A stretch of 45,484 nucleotides of DNA from Candidatus Companilactobacillus pullicola (GCA_019116025.1 DXCM01000085.1:1-45484), one strand, 5' to 3'. Positions 26,257 through 36,665 are shown, counted from the first letter of the stretch. Translations and numbers: made by a program. Notes: generated by a model not told the origin, from the letters alone.

Positions 26257-27603
26257 ATGTCAAGTGAGGATACAGGTTCTTTTAAGGATCGAATGATTAA
26301 CCTTGCCGGTAAATTTGCGGCTACTAGATTTGTTAGAGCCATCATGGATGCTGGTTATAGTGTTATTCCATTCACCATTATTGGTTCCATTTTTCTTATT
26401 TTGAATGTTTTACCCCAGGCCTTTCCAATCCCTGGGTTTGCGGCAGTATATGCTAACAGTTTGGGTCGTTTTTCTAATTTATTCCAAACTGGCTATAACG
26501 CCACAATGGGTATTTTGGCTTTGATCTTCGCAGGTCAATTCACATTTTCTTATACTAAGATTTATGAAAAAGAAGAAAATTTGAATCTAGTTCCACTAAA
26601 TGCCCTATTCATGTTTCTTATGGCATTTTTCATCACCGTTCCACAATTAATTTGGAAAAACGGTGTTATTCAATTTCAACAATCTCTAAAACCAGATAAC
26701 ATTATCGGCGGTGGCTACGCCGTATCTACTGGTGGTATTACAAGAATCGCTGCTGTAGGTATTTTTACAGGTTTAGTTGTTGGTTGGATCACAGTTCAAG
26801 TTTATCGTTTTACTGTTAAACATAACTGGCAAATCAAGATGCCAGAATCAGTTCCAGCTGGTGTTTCTAACTCATTCAGTTCATTGATTCCTGGTGCTTG
26901 TGTTGCTATCGTCGTTATGGCACTTAACTTAATTCTCATTCTTATGGGAACAGATATATTCAAGGTATTATACGTTCCATTTTCATTTATCAGTGACATT
27001 ACAAACACATGGTGGGGATTCTTGATTATCATCTTCCTTATCCACTTCCTATGGTGGTTCGGTATTCACGGTGCTACAATCATGAGTTCATTCTACACAC
27101 CAATTATTTTGGCCAACATGGCTGCCAATGTTAAAGGTGCCAACAACTTCTTTGCTGGTGATCCAATGAACGCCTTCGTTATCATCGGTGGTTCAGGTGC
27201 TACTCTAGGTGTTGCCATTTGGTTAGCATTCTTCTCTAAATCAGCTCAACTAAAGGAAATTGGTAAAGTTGAACTAGTTCCAGCTATCTTCAATATCAAT
27301 GAACCTTTACTATTCGGTTTACCAATCGTTTATAACGTTGATTTGTTTATTCCATTCTTAGGAGCTCCATTAGTTTCCGGACTTGTTGGTTACTTCGCCA
27401 TTACATCGAAGTTAGTACCTAAGATCATCACACAACAACCATGGCCTACACCAGTTGGTTTGAGTGGATTTATCGGTACTGCAAGTTGGAAAGGTGCTGT
27501 TCTTTCAATCGTCTGTGCATTCGTCGCATTCCTAGTTTGGTTCCCATTTATCAAACGTTACGACAAGAGATTGCTCAAACAAGAACAAGAAGCAGCTGCA
27601 TAG
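26257..27603 (+). CDS. PTS lactose/cellobiose-family EIIC permease (orphan)
   Basis: A 448-residue polytopic membrane protein of the EIIC Lac/Cel type. Its N-terminus (FKDRMINLAGKFAATRFVRAIMDAG) and the conserved loops WWFGIHGATIMSSF (around residue 265) and FNINEPLLFGLP (around 346) are diagnostic. It translocates and, with EIIA/EIIB partners, phosphorylates a beta-glucoside or oligosaccharide. No EIIA or EIIB gene adjoins it, so it must borrow partners, possibly those at 36301/37935 or 41001/42643. GAAGGAGGGA lies before ATG 26257. It is preceded by a cre-like site and followed by a terminator at 27616. Confidence 0.92.
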   Translation: MSSEDTGSFKDRMINLAGKFAATRFVRAIMDAGYSVIPFTIIGSIFLILNVLPQAFPIPGFAAVYANSLGRFSNLFQTGYNATMGILALIFAGQFTFSYTKIYEKEENLNLVPLNALFMFLMAFFITVPQLIWKNGVIQFQQSLKPDNIIGGGYAVSTGGITRIAAVGIFTGLVVGWITVQVYRFTVKHNWQIKMPESVPAGVSNSFSSLIPGACVAIVVMALNLILILMGTDIFKVLYVPFSFISDITNTWWGFLIIIFLIHFLWWFGIHGATIMSSFYTPIILANMAANVKGANNFFAGDPMNAFVIIGGSGATLGVAIWLAFFSKSAQLKEIGKVELVPAIFNINEPLLFGLPIVYNVDLFIPFLGAPLVSGLVGYFAITSKLVPKIITQQPWPTPVGLSGFIGTASWKGAVLSIVCAFVAFLVWFPFIKRYDKRLLKQEQEAAA

Positions 27604-27615
27604 AACAATGGTATT

Positions 27616-27657
27616 AAAAAAGTCTTTCAATGAAATCAATCATCGAAAGACTTTTTT
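27616..27657. terminator. Bidirectional terminator between EIIC and the DUF389 gene
   Basis: A 13-bp perfect stem AAAAAAGTCTTTC/GAAAGACTTTTTT with a 16-base loop. On the minus strand it starts only 12 bases beyond the TAA that would end the DUF389 gene if its frameshift were repaired. Confidence 0.85.
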
Positions 27658-27669
27658 GTGTTCCAAATA

Positions 27670-28898
27670 TTAATCCTGAGTAAAGTGAACTGTCACATCA
27701 ATCCCCAATTTATCAGCTAAATTCTCCGCATACTTCTTAATTTCAGCCTGTTTAGATTCACTATTCTCGTTCAGTTTAATAAAACTAACGATTGTTTATT
27801 CTTAGACTTGCTTGCTAACTGTCCCACGTAAACTTTAGAAATATCGTCAGGATACTTCTTGGTTAATTGTTGTTTCAACTTCAATAAAGTTTTATCGCTG
27901 TTATCAGTGTTTGTAGTCTGAGCATTGTCGCTCTTTTCTTGGTCGACATACTTCTTAAAGGCATTCACACTGAGGTAATTTCCTTTAGAAAGCTGTTGAA
28001 ATTGTAATTTATAACTTCCCAATTGATAATCACTCAAGCGGTTGTCCAAGTTATTTATCTCGGAATTGCTCAAATGATTGCCGATTACCACTAATTTGAT
28101 TTTTCCATCAGTGATTTTTTTATTAACAACATACAATTCTGGCAACTCATTATCGATAAAACTCGTTAGTTGTGTCTCATTATAGGTCTGTTTAACCAAC
28201 GTTGAAGCCGAAATCAAACTAGGAATCGTGATAACAATTGCGGCCGCAATGATCAAAATTTGATTTTTTAGAGGTATACCAGTTGCTCGTTTGGTTCTGA
28301 AATTGAAGATCAATGTACAAATCATTGTTGCCAAAGCAATGAAAAAAGTATTGATCAAGAACAAATATCCAGCGCTAAAAACGATAGACCACTTGAATTG
28401 ACTTAGACCATATCCGACAGTCGACAGTGGTGGAATCAAAGCTGTTGCAATTGCTACTCCGGGTAAAATGTTGCCAGGATCCTTCTTGGCAGAACCGATA
28501 ATCCCAGCAACACCACCAAAGAAAGCCACTAGAACATCCCAAATTGCTGGCTGTGTTCTCGCAATAATCTGATCACTAGCATCTTTAATTGGTGACAAAG
28601 AAAAGTAAATCGTAGCCGCCAACAAGGCAACCACCAACTCAATAAGATAGAGTGTCGCTGCCTTTCTGATCAATTTCGTATCCCGAATCCCAAAACCATA
28701 TCCCATTCCGATGATCGGGTCCATAATTGGCGAAATCAACATAGCACCGATGACCACAGCCGTCGAATTCATATTTAAACCGACACAGGCAATGATTGTG
28801 GCACAAAATAACACCGCAAAGTTGAGCCAACTGAGTCCTAATCCCTGCCGCACATGACGGTCAATAATATCTGACTTTAAAAGTTCCTCACTATCCAT
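27670..28898 (-). pseudogene. DUF389 membrane protein with a 3'-terminal frameshift
   Basis: ATG 28898, after GGGGAAG, encodes a DUF389 (TIGR00341-like) integral membrane protein. The N-terminal half has five or six membrane segments with the signature NSTAVVIGAMLISPIMDPIIG and GVAIATALIPPL. A soluble C-terminal part follows. The current frame ends at TGA 27771 after 375 residues (QSLVLLN). Shifting frame at the A-run near 27795-27797 restores a sensible tail, TIVSFIKLNENSESKQ...LADKLGIDVTVHFTQD, ending at TAA 27670 just before the terminator. A one-base deletion is therefore likely, replacing the last 41 or so residues with seven. All membrane segments survive, so the product could still work. 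The function of the family is unknown. Confidence 0.82.
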
Positions 28899-28948
28899 CG
28901 TTTCTTCCCCACTTATTAATTTTCAGGTCTATTTTACCAAAGATTCCA

Positions 28949-28999
28949 CTAGTATGCTTTACATACTAGACGTTGCCGAGTAGTATGTATTACATAATA
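28949..28999 (+). promoter_or_regulatory. Double-palindrome operator/promoter of the padR gene
   Basis: CTAGTATG-cttta-CATACTAG (28949-28969) is a perfect 8-bp inverted repeat. TAGTATG-tatta-CATAaTA (28981-28999) is a near copy 31 bases on, about three helical turns. A putative -35 TTTACA (28958-28963) lies in the first and a -10 TAGTAT (28981-28986) in the second, 17 bases apart. Binding by the downstream PadR protein would cover both, which is the usual autoregulation in this family. Confidence 0.75.
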
Positions 29000-29014
29000 G
29001 TGAGGTCACAAACA

Positions 29015-29350
29015 ATGAACAATTCTCAATTACTCAAAGGAATTCTGGAAGGTTGCGTCTTATTTGTCATTTCCGATGGCGAAGTTTATGGATATGAATT
29101 GGTCCAAAAGCTAAATAAGTTAGGATTCACTGATTTGATTGGTGGTACCGTTTATCCGTTGCTACAAAAATTGGAAAAACGCGGTGATTTAAGTAGTCGC
29201 CTTAAGCCATCTTCAACGGGACCCTCTCGGAAATATTATGCTTTGACCGAACAAGGCAAGAAACAGATGACCGAATTTGCCAGCCAATGGCAGTCACTAG
29301 AATTGGTAGTTAACCAAATTATTTCGAAAAAAGGTGGACAAGATGACTAA
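29015..29350 (+). CDS. PadR family transcriptional regulator
   Basis: From ATG 29015 (GAGG ten bases upstream) the gene encodes 111 residues. The longer frame from 28973 would put the operator inside the gene and has no ribosome binding site. The winged helix shows the PadR pattern: LLKGILEGCVLFVISDGEVYGYELVQKL, GGTVYPLLQKLEKRGDL, then the wing GPSRKYYALTEQGKK (described as consecutive blocks). The C-terminus is short, as in PadR subfamily 2. It overlaps the next gene by eight bases (ATGACTAA), a hallmark of PadR-membrane protein pairs. It probably represses its own operon through the palindromes at 28949-28999; the inducer is unknown. Confidence 0.92.
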   Translation: MNNSQLLKGILEGCVLFVISDGEVYGYELVQKLNKLGFTDLIGGTVYPLLQKLEKRGDLSSRLKPSSTGPSRKYYALTEQGKKQMTEFASQWQSLELVVNQIISKKGGQDD

Positions 29351-30176
29351 ATCTGACGAAGTACAGGAACTAATTTCCAGTAACAATGATTTACGTAAAC
29401 AGCTTAATCCCGTTAACGAAAAATATTACAGTAGCCTACTGATTTATGTCCGCACTGCTGGCCTGTTCTATGATGACTATGAGGTCGAAAGTAAGTTGTT
29501 AGAGATTCTTCAAGATATTATCGACGCTCAAAATGATGGATCTAGCGCTGAAGAGTATTTTGGCCAGGCTCCCACTGATACTGCCAATCAATTGACTGCT
29601 AATTTTACCAAAGTCAGTTTCCGTGATCGTTTAAAGTTTTTCGGCGGACTCTTCGGTATTACAGCTATTTGGACGTTGATTATTCAACTTAATGGGCAGG
29701 AGCAACAACTAAATCTTGTTCCTTTCATCTTGAATGGTGTTTTCATGCTGCTTCTCATCTTTGGGGCTTTTTGGCTCATTCATCAAACCATCTACTCTAA
29801 AATTTTTGAACACAAAGCTATAGGTTTCATGAGTGCTTGGATTGTCAGCATTCTGTCCGTCGTTGTCTTTACCACTATTCAATTTACAAAGCCAGCTAAC
29901 TTCAACATCCCTATCACGATCAATGTCATCATCGTTATCAACAGTCTCATCATCATCGGTTCCGTCATTGCCTTATTTTTGATCAAAGCAAAATGGCGTC
30001 CGATTATGATTGCGGCTGGTCCGATGGTTTGGCTCATTGCTTTATCGAATATTTTCAAAGTCTGTTCACCTTCGAATATGAACAAACCCATTTTGATCAT
30101 AACTGCTATTTTGAGTGTACTCTGTTGTACCTGGTTCATCGGTTGTTTCTGGTGGAACAATCGCAAACGACAATAA
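29343..30176 (+). CDS. DUF1129-like membrane protein, PadR partner
   Basis: From ATG 29343 (AAAGGTGG upstream) 277 residues are encoded. The N-terminal soluble third (about 1-85) carries the pattern YYSSLLIYVRTAG, then E.KLLEILQDIIDAQNDG and AEEYFG, typical of DUF1129/DUF1048 proteins of lactobacilli. Five or six hydrophobic segments follow (about residues 95-270). Its start lies inside the padR stop region, so the two are translationally coupled. Such pairs are thought to sense or answer membrane stress, but the activity is unknown. The gene ends eight bases before a terminator. Confidence 0.82.
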   Translation: MTKSDEVQELISSNNDLRKQLNPVNEKYYSSLLIYVRTAGLFYDDYEVESKLLEILQDIIDAQNDGSSAEEYFGQAPTDTANQLTANFTKVSFRDRLKFFGGLFGITAIWTLIIQLNGQEQQLNLVPFILNGVFMLLLIFGAFWLIHQTIYSKIFEHKAIGFMSAWIVSILSVVVFTTIQFTKPANFNIPITINVIIVINSLIIIGSVIALFLIKAKWRPIMIAAGPMVWLIALSNIFKVCSPSNMNKPILIITAILSVLCCTWFIGCFWWNNRKRQ

Positions 30177-30183
30177 CTACCTA

Positions 30184-30221
30184 AAAAGGCGTTGCTAGAA
30201 TTTAATCTGGCAGCGCCTTTT
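30184..30221. terminator. Bidirectional terminator between padR operon and aldo-keto reductase
   Basis: AAAAGGCGTTGCTAG pairs with CTGGCAGCGCCTTTT (two G-U pairs) around an 8-base AT loop. Confidence 0.82.
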
Positions 30222-30243
30222 GTTTCGATTAATCCATTAATAA

Positions 30244-31089
30244 TTAACCTTCAAAATTATATTCATCTGGATCCGGACCTACTCGGAAATCTTGATTCAT
30301 ATTATTGATTGTTTCCATATCAGAATCATCCAATGTAAAATCGAATACATCCGCATTGCTTTGCATTCTTTCAGAACGAACTGATTTGACAGCCAATAAT
30401 ACATCTCTTTGAATATCCCATCTCAAAACTACTTGAGCTACGGTCTTATTGTGCTTGTCGGCAATTGCCTGTAAAGTTTCATCCTTCAAAATTTGGCCTT
30501 GCATAAGTGGTGACCAAGCTTGAATCTTGATATCTTGAGTTTTTGCATATTCATGCAACTTATCTTGATTCAATCTTGGATGTGACTCAACTTGATCCAA
30601 AACAGGAGTTATATCAGCGTATTCTGCCAATTCCTTCAAGTGATGAATTTCAAAGTTACTTACACCAATTGCCTTAATTTTTCCTGATTTATAGAGATCT
30701 TCTAGTGCTTGGTAAGATTCCTTAAATGAATTGTCACCCGGCCAATGAATCAAATATAAATCTAGATAATCCAAGCCTAATTTCTTCAAACTAGAATTAA
30801 AGGCTTCAACGGTTTGATCGTATGTCAAATGATCATTCCAAACTTTTGAAGTTACGAATAAGTCTTCACGTGATAAGCCTGTTTCTTTTAAGCCTTGACG
30901 AATGCCTTCACCAGTACCAACTTCATTGCCATATACTTGAGCGGTATCGATCAGACGATAACCATTTTTAATTCCTTCAGCTACAACTTTTGCTGTATCT
31001 TCATCTGGAATTTGGAAAACACCTAGTCCCAATCCTGGAATTTTTGTACCGTTATTTAGTGTTACACGGTCATTTATTGAGTTAATCAT
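30244..31089 (-). CDS. Aldo/keto reductase
   Basis: From ATG 31089, which has GGGAGGAAA upstream, 281 residues are encoded; the five codons before it are not needed. The AKR tetrad is complete: D48 and Y53 (LIDTAQVYGNE), K82 (VTSKVW) and H115 (YLIHWPG). C-terminal VLLAVKSVRSERMQSNADVFDF is the NADPH-binding region of AKR5-type 2,5-diketo-D-gluconate reductase-like enzymes. It shares an upstream motif with the aldehyde dehydrogenase next door, so both may answer the same carbonyl or electrophile signal. The substrate is unknown. Confidence 0.92.
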   Translation of the reverse strand: MINSINDRVTLNNGTKIPGLGLGVFQIPDEDTAKVVAEGIKNGYRLIDTAQVYGNEVGTGEGIRQGLKETGLSREDLFVTSKVWNDHLTYDQTVEAFNSSLKKLGLDYLDLYLIHWPGDNSFKESYQALEDLYKSGKIKAIGVSNFEIHHLKELAEYADITPVLDQVESHPRLNQDKLHEYAKTQDIKIQAWSPLMQGQILKDETLQAIADKHNKTVAQVVLRWDIQRDVLLAVKSVRSERMQSNADVFDFTLDDSDMETINNMNQDFRVGPDPDEYNFEG

Positions 31090-31155
31090 TTTGTTTCCTC
31101 CCAATTATCTGTAAAAAACATATTGTTAATATATACCCCGCTAAGTCATTAAAAC

Positions 31156-31195
31156 AGTACCCACTTTTTTGTTCGTCACTTACCAAAAAGTACCT
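31156..31195 (-). promoter_or_regulatory. Operator-like inverted repeat upstream of the aldo-keto reductase
   Basis: The 40-base stretch has imperfect inverted arms: GTACCCACTTTTTTG on one side, CAAAAAGTACC on the other. On the minus strand its part AACAAAAAAGTGGGTA resembles AACAAAAAGGTGGGTA upstream of the aldehyde dehydrogenase (32763-32798). The A/T pattern resembles operators of HxlR/MarR-type regulators, but none is encoded nearby. Confidence 0.5.
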
Positions 31196-31235
31196 ATTGA
31201 GTCATATCAACGATTTGGTCAATAGTATTTTTGAC

Positions 31236-31262
31236 AAAAAAATACCTGATCTCTCGATCAGG
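31236..31262 (-). terminator. Terminator after the aldehyde dehydrogenase gene
   Basis: CCTGATC/GATCAGG with a 4-base loop, followed on the minus strand by a T-run (complement of 31236-31242). It lies 14 bases past the dehydrogenase stop. Confidence 0.75.
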
Positions 31263-31275
31263 CATTAATTACTAA

Positions 31276-32694
31276 CTATTTCTTGAACACTGCTAGTCCA
31301 CCAGCTGGATTATTCCAATCTGGTTCTTGGGCAGTCACGACTAATTTTTCATTTGTGAAGGCTGTTAATCCTAATTGACTCATTTCACGACCATAGCCTG
31401 AGCCTTTAACACCACCAAATGGTAATTCAGGTAGAGAAACTAGGAATGAATTGACGAAAACCATTCCTGTTTCAATCTTCTCGGCAACAGCTTTTCCATG
31501 TTGTGGATCGGCTGAAACGACAATTCCACCTAATCCTAATTCGGAATCATTAGCTAAATCAATGGCTTCTTGATCAGAACTTACCTTGAAGACTTGGGCA
31601 ACTGGTCCAAACATTTCATCATAGAACTCTGGATTGTCATTATCTATATCGGTTAGGATAGTTGGTTGAAGAAATTGACCTGGTAAGTCGATTGGTTGAT
31701 TACCATAGTAAACTTTGGCACCACCGGCAACTGCTTTATCAATTTGACCTTGAAGTTTTTCTTTGGCACGTTTGGAGTTCATAGGAGCAATGGTAGTCTT
31801 AGGATCCATTGGATCCCCTGGAACCAACTTCTCAAAATTTTCTTTGAGTTTCTTCAAGAATTCGCCGTACAAATTATCAGCGACGATAAATCTCTTATCT
31901 GAAGTACATACTTGTCCAGCATTGTAGATACGAACTCTCCAGGCAAGATCAACAGCCTTATCAACATCAGCATCTGACAAGACGATAAAGGCATCAGAGC
32001 CACCTAATTCCATCGAATTCTTCTTAAGATTCTTACCAGCGGTTTCAGCAACTGATTGGCCGCCACGTTTTGAGCCAGTCAAAGCAACGCCTTGAACTCG
32101 AGGGTCAGCGATGATTTCACTAACTTGGTCATAGCTGGCAAAAAGATTCGTCAAACTCCCTTCAGGAGCTCCGGCTTCCAAAACAATTTTTTCAAAGGCA
32201 GCTGCGGAACCTGGGGTATTTGAGGCGTGCTTCAAGATCATCGGATTACCGACCATAAAGTTAGGTGCGAAGACACGCATGATTTGATAGTATGGGAAAT
32301 TCCATGGTTCAACCATCATCAAAACACCAGTGGCTTGGTGCAAAATTTCGGCATCACCGGTATTACGACTGCTAATTGGTGTTGGCTTCAATAAATCGGC
32401 ACCATTGTCAGCATAGTAATCAGCAATGATTGCACAGAGTTCGACTTCACCTTTTGATTCAGCGTAGAGTTTACCCATATCAATTGTAGCAATTTTGGCT
32501 AACTCATCTTCGTTCTCACGTAACAAGTCAGCGATTGTATGTAATGTGACAGCTCTACTGCTAACAGGTTCATCACGCCATTTCTTGTAGAGAGCATAGC
32601 CCGTACTCAAAGCGGATTGGATTTCTTCTTCAGTAGCATCAGGATAGGATTTTACTAATTCATTTGTATAAGGATTGACGGTTTTATAAGCCAT
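31276..32694 (-). CDS. Aldehyde dehydrogenase, succinate-semialdehyde dehydrogenase-like
   Basis: From ATG 32694, eight bases after AGGAGG, 472 residues are encoded; the upstream TTG two codons earlier is less likely. It has the aldehyde dehydrogenase residues N132 (EPWNFP), E229 (SMELGGSD) and catalytic C263 (NAGQVCTS). The N-terminus NPYTNELVKSYPDAT and the length fit GabD/YneI-type enzymes that oxidise succinate semialdehyde or similar short aldehydes with NAD(P). The SMELGGSDAF and VCTSDKRF phrases are typical of the Lactobacillaceae branch. It is a single gene with its own terminator, possibly co-regulated with the aldo-keto reductase at 30244. Confidence 0.9.
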   Translation of the reverse strand: MAYKTVNPYTNELVKSYPDATEEEIQSALSTGYALYKKWRDEPVSSRAVTLHTIADLLRENEDELAKIATIDMGKLYAESKGEVELCAIIADYYADNGADLLKPTPISSRNTGDAEILHQATGVLMMVEPWNFPYYQIMRVFAPNFMVGNPMILKHASNTPGSAAAFEKIVLEAGAPEGSLTNLFASYDQVSEIIADPRVQGVALTGSKRGGQSVAETAGKNLKKNSMELGGSDAFIVLSDADVDKAVDLAWRVRIYNAGQVCTSDKRFIVADNLYGEFLKKLKENFEKLVPGDPMDPKTTIAPMNSKRAKEKLQGQIDKAVAGGAKVYYGNQPIDLPGQFLQPTILTDIDNDNPEFYDEMFGPVAQVFKVSSDQEAIDLANDSELGLGGIVVSADPQHGKAVAEKIETGMVFVNSFLVSLPELPFGGVKGSGYGREMSQLGLTAFTNEKLVVTAQEPDWNNPAGGLAVFKK

Positions 32695-32762
32695 AATCAA
32701 TGCCTCCTAGGTTTATTTAATATCTCGCAATATCATTGTAAGCCCTATCATTTATAAAAGAA

Positions 32763-32798
32763 ATACCCACCTTTTTGTTACTTATGAACTTTTTGTAA
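32763..32798 (-). promoter_or_regulatory. Operator-like motif upstream of the aldehyde dehydrogenase
   Basis: Read on the minus strand, AAGTAACAAAAAGGTGGGTA lines up with the motif upstream of the aldo-keto reductase (31156-31195). A second AAAAAGTTC arm lies 10-15 bases away. The shared word is AAAAAxGTGGGTA. The regulator is unknown. Confidence 0.45.
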
Positions 32799-32847
32799 GA
32801 ATTGTATCGTACCAATGGTATTGCGATGAAAGTTTAGAATAAAAAAA

Positions 32848-32881
32848 TACACTTAATGGCATTCTCAACCATTAAGCGTAT
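32848..32881 (-). terminator. Terminator of PTS operon A
   Basis: ATACxCTTAATGG pairs with CCATTAAGxGTAT around an 8-base loop. On the minus strand a T-run follows (complement of 32841-32847). It lies ten bases past the regulator stop. Confidence 0.82.
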
Positions 32882-32890
32882 CTGTCATAA

Positions 32891-34813
32891 CTATAGTAGT
32901 TCAGTTAACTGTTTAATAAATTCATCGTATGTCTTTGCTTTAACCAATAAGGCAATGTTTTTAGGATCTACCGCTATTTGTGACAAATCATCAAAAATAT
33001 TCCGATATGCCTGCTTATTGCTTTCATTTATCGCTAACAGAAACATCAAATTAACATGATTATTATCTTTATCCCACCTTATTCCTTTAGGATCAATTAC
33101 AACATATCCCTGAGTCTTTAAAGCAACCATTTGTAAGGAATGGGGTATAGCGACGCTGCCAAAGGCAGTGCTAGACATTCTTTCTCTGGCTTCCAATCTG
33201 TTCTTGAAATCGGCTGTCACAATACCTTTTTGTTCTAGTTCTCCACAAATCACTTTAAATAATTCATCTCGGCTTGTTTCATCATTTATTATTTTAAAGT
33301 TTTCTTTTGGAAAAAATTTTTCCAAATTATTTGTAAAATTTATCTTTTCTTGCTTATGTTTTAAAGAAACTATTAGCTGATTGACCTCTTTATAATCAAC
33401 CTGTGTTAAGAATTGTGAAATATTAGCATGCCTTATACCAGACAATGAATATTCTGAATTAACCTGAATTACAAAATCTACCTTTCTTGGATAATCAACC
33501 TCATTTATCATATCTGGACTGTTAATTACCCTGCCTATTACTATATCCTGACTAAAGAGCCGTTCAAGTCTACTCATAAATTCATCGTTATCACTTTGAT
33601 AGTCCGGCATTAATACCACCACGTACAATTTATGCAAATCATTGATATACTCAGAAACCGCATTACCAATATGCATTGCTATATAAGCAATCTCATCATC
33701 TTCTAAAGTAATATTTTCAATTTCTTCCATACGATTAGAAATAAGCACTGCACATTCATATATTATCGGTGATGACTTTCTTATTTTTTCGGTCATTGGA
33801 TTACGTTCCACATAGCCATGCGATGAACGTTCCAACAATCTCTGAATATGAATTGCAAATTGCTCCCTAAAGTTCAATACTCTCAAATCAATATTAAGCA
33901 TTGAATTAACATATTTAATAAGATTATCCACTAAAACTATCGTACTGTGCTTAACATTATCCTCTAAGTCTCTATGTTTTCTGGTTATAGAAAACTGAAT
34001 GATCAATATTAAACTCTGTCTCTCAGATTTAGAAAAATGAATATCCTCTGTATTTTCTACAAAATCAATCAATTTATTCCCAAAGTTTTGTTCTTGGATG
34101 ATTTCTTTGTCATCATTATTATTAATAGTAATGTTTTCATTATTATCCTCTTCTGAATTTTGGGGCTGATAACCATTCTTAATTCGATGAGTAGCAATTG
34201 CAATATGTAACAAAATATTATTAAAATCGAATGTATTTAAATAAATATTTTCTAACATTGTTAACTTCTTTATAGCTTCTGAAATTTTCACTACATTTAT
34301 ATCTGAGAAACTATCTTGAATCGTATCATTACCAATAAATGTCTGTTTTGATTCTCTGTATAAAATATCACTGATCAATTTTCGCTTATCCATTTCACTA
34401 CCTAACAACGACCAATTGTCAGCATTCTGCTTTAAATCTAAATCAAAAGGCTTTACATAAAGCTGTATCTCTTTTAATAACTTCAATATTGTTGACTCAC
34501 TCAAGTAAAATTGATCTGCTAAATCATATAAATTTAACTGGTTCTGTTGAGTAAATTCATTAATTAAAACCCTTTTTATACTTTCATAATCTGAATTTCT
34601 TTTAGTAGTACTATTTACCTTTTTTTGGTTAGCTTTATAACCTTCATTACTTACAAAAATAGCTGCAGTATCGATTAAATCCTTTGCGTAGCGTTTAATA
34701 CTACGTTGAGATACACCAATTACCACAGCCAATTCACTAGAAGTATGCCATCCAGGGTTATTTTGTAAATAGTCCCATAGTTCTTTCTTATGGTCTTTAC
34801 GCAAATAACTCAT
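32891..34813 (-). CDS. PRD-containing PTS-controlled transcription regulator (LicR/MtlR-like)
   Basis: The 640-residue protein has two N-terminal helix-turn-helix units (about 1-55, SSELAVVIGVSQRSIKRYAKDL, and about 75-125, LYDLADQFYLSESTILKLL). Two PRD domains follow with candidate phospho-histidines (LLHIAIATHRI; AIHIQRLLERSSHG and AYIAMHIGNAV), then an EIIB-like domain and a C-terminal EIIA domain with the site AFGSVAIPHS. The EIIB-like domain starts VVVLMPDY and has no Cys where the phosphocysteine would sit. PRD1 contains an Asn/Asp/Glu-rich insert of about 25 residues. It is the last gene of operon A and presumably activates that operon when its cognate PTS is importing. The ATG abuts its only SD-like GGAG, so translation may depend on coupling to the GH1 gene 21 bases upstream. 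Confidence 0.9.
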   Translation of the reverse strand: MSYLRKDHKKELWDYLQNNPGWHTSSELAVVIGVSQRSIKRYAKDLIDTAAIFVSNEGYKANQKKVNSTTKRNSDYESIKRVLINEFTQQNQLNLYDLADQFYLSESTILKLLKEIQLYVKPFDLDLKQNADNWSLLGSEMDKRKLISDILYRESKQTFIGNDTIQDSFSDINVVKISEAIKKLTMLENIYLNTFDFNNILLHIAIATHRIKNGYQPQNSEEDNNENITINNNDDKEIIQEQNFGNKLIDFVENTEDIHFSKSERQSLILIIQFSITRKHRDLEDNVKHSTIVLVDNLIKYVNSMLNIDLRVLNFREQFAIHIQRLLERSSHGYVERNPMTEKIRKSSPIIYECAVLISNRMEEIENITLEDDEIAYIAMHIGNAVSEYINDLHKLYVVVLMPDYQSDNDEFMSRLERLFSQDIVIGRVINSPDMINEVDYPRKVDFVIQVNSEYSLSGIRHANISQFLTQVDYKEVNQLIVSLKHKQEKINFTNNLEKFFPKENFKIINDETSRDELFKVICGELEQKGIVTADFKNRLEARERMSSTAFGSVAIPHSLQMVALKTQGYVVIDPKGIRWDKDNNHVNLMFLLAINESNKQAYRNIFDDLSQIAVDPKNIALLVKAKTYDEFIKQLTELL

Positions 34814-34834
34814 CTCCGTATACGTCTTTTTTAT

Positions 34835-36292
<1,458 letters not shown>

Positions 36293-36300
36293 TTATCTCC

Positions 36301-36639
36301 TCATTTAGACTTTTGATCGCGTTTTTCAAATACAGTAATTAGATGTTTTGCCAAATTATATTCACTCATAATAGTCATTAAAGTATCCTGAGCATGTGTG
36401 AACAGAACCGAATACTGAACCTTATCTCCTTCGGCTTCTTCCTGCAGTTTCTTAGTTTGTAGACGATGTGCCACAACTAACTTAGCATCCGCTTTTTTTA
36501 TATTCTCTTTTGCTTCTTCATAATTAAAATCACCAACATCATCTAACGCTTCAGCAATAAATGCACGGGCATCACCAGCGTTAATAATAATATCCATTGT
36601 GTCTTTGACCGATTTATTATCAAATTCTTCTTCTGACAT
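36301..36639 (-). CDS. PTS lactose/cellobiose-family EIIA
   Basis: A 112-residue all-helical EIIA of the Lac family. It has the phosphorylation motif H82-A-Q-D85 (FTHAQDTLMT), equivalent to H78/D81 of lactococcal EIIA-Lac, and the helix VVAHRLQT ahead of it. It passes phosphate from HPr to the EIIB of the operon. There is an N-terminal extension of about ten acidic residues before the first helix. TAGGAGA lies before ATG 36639. It sits between EIIC and the GH1 gene. Confidence 0.93.
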   Translation of the reverse strand: MSEEEFDNKSVKDTMDIIINAGDARAFIAEALDDVGDFNYEEAKENIKKADAKLVVAHRLQTKKLQEEAEGDKVQYSVLFTHAQDTLMTIMSEYNLAKHLITVFEKRDQKSK

Positions 36640-36665
36640 ATGTCTCTTCTCCTAAACCCTTTAAA

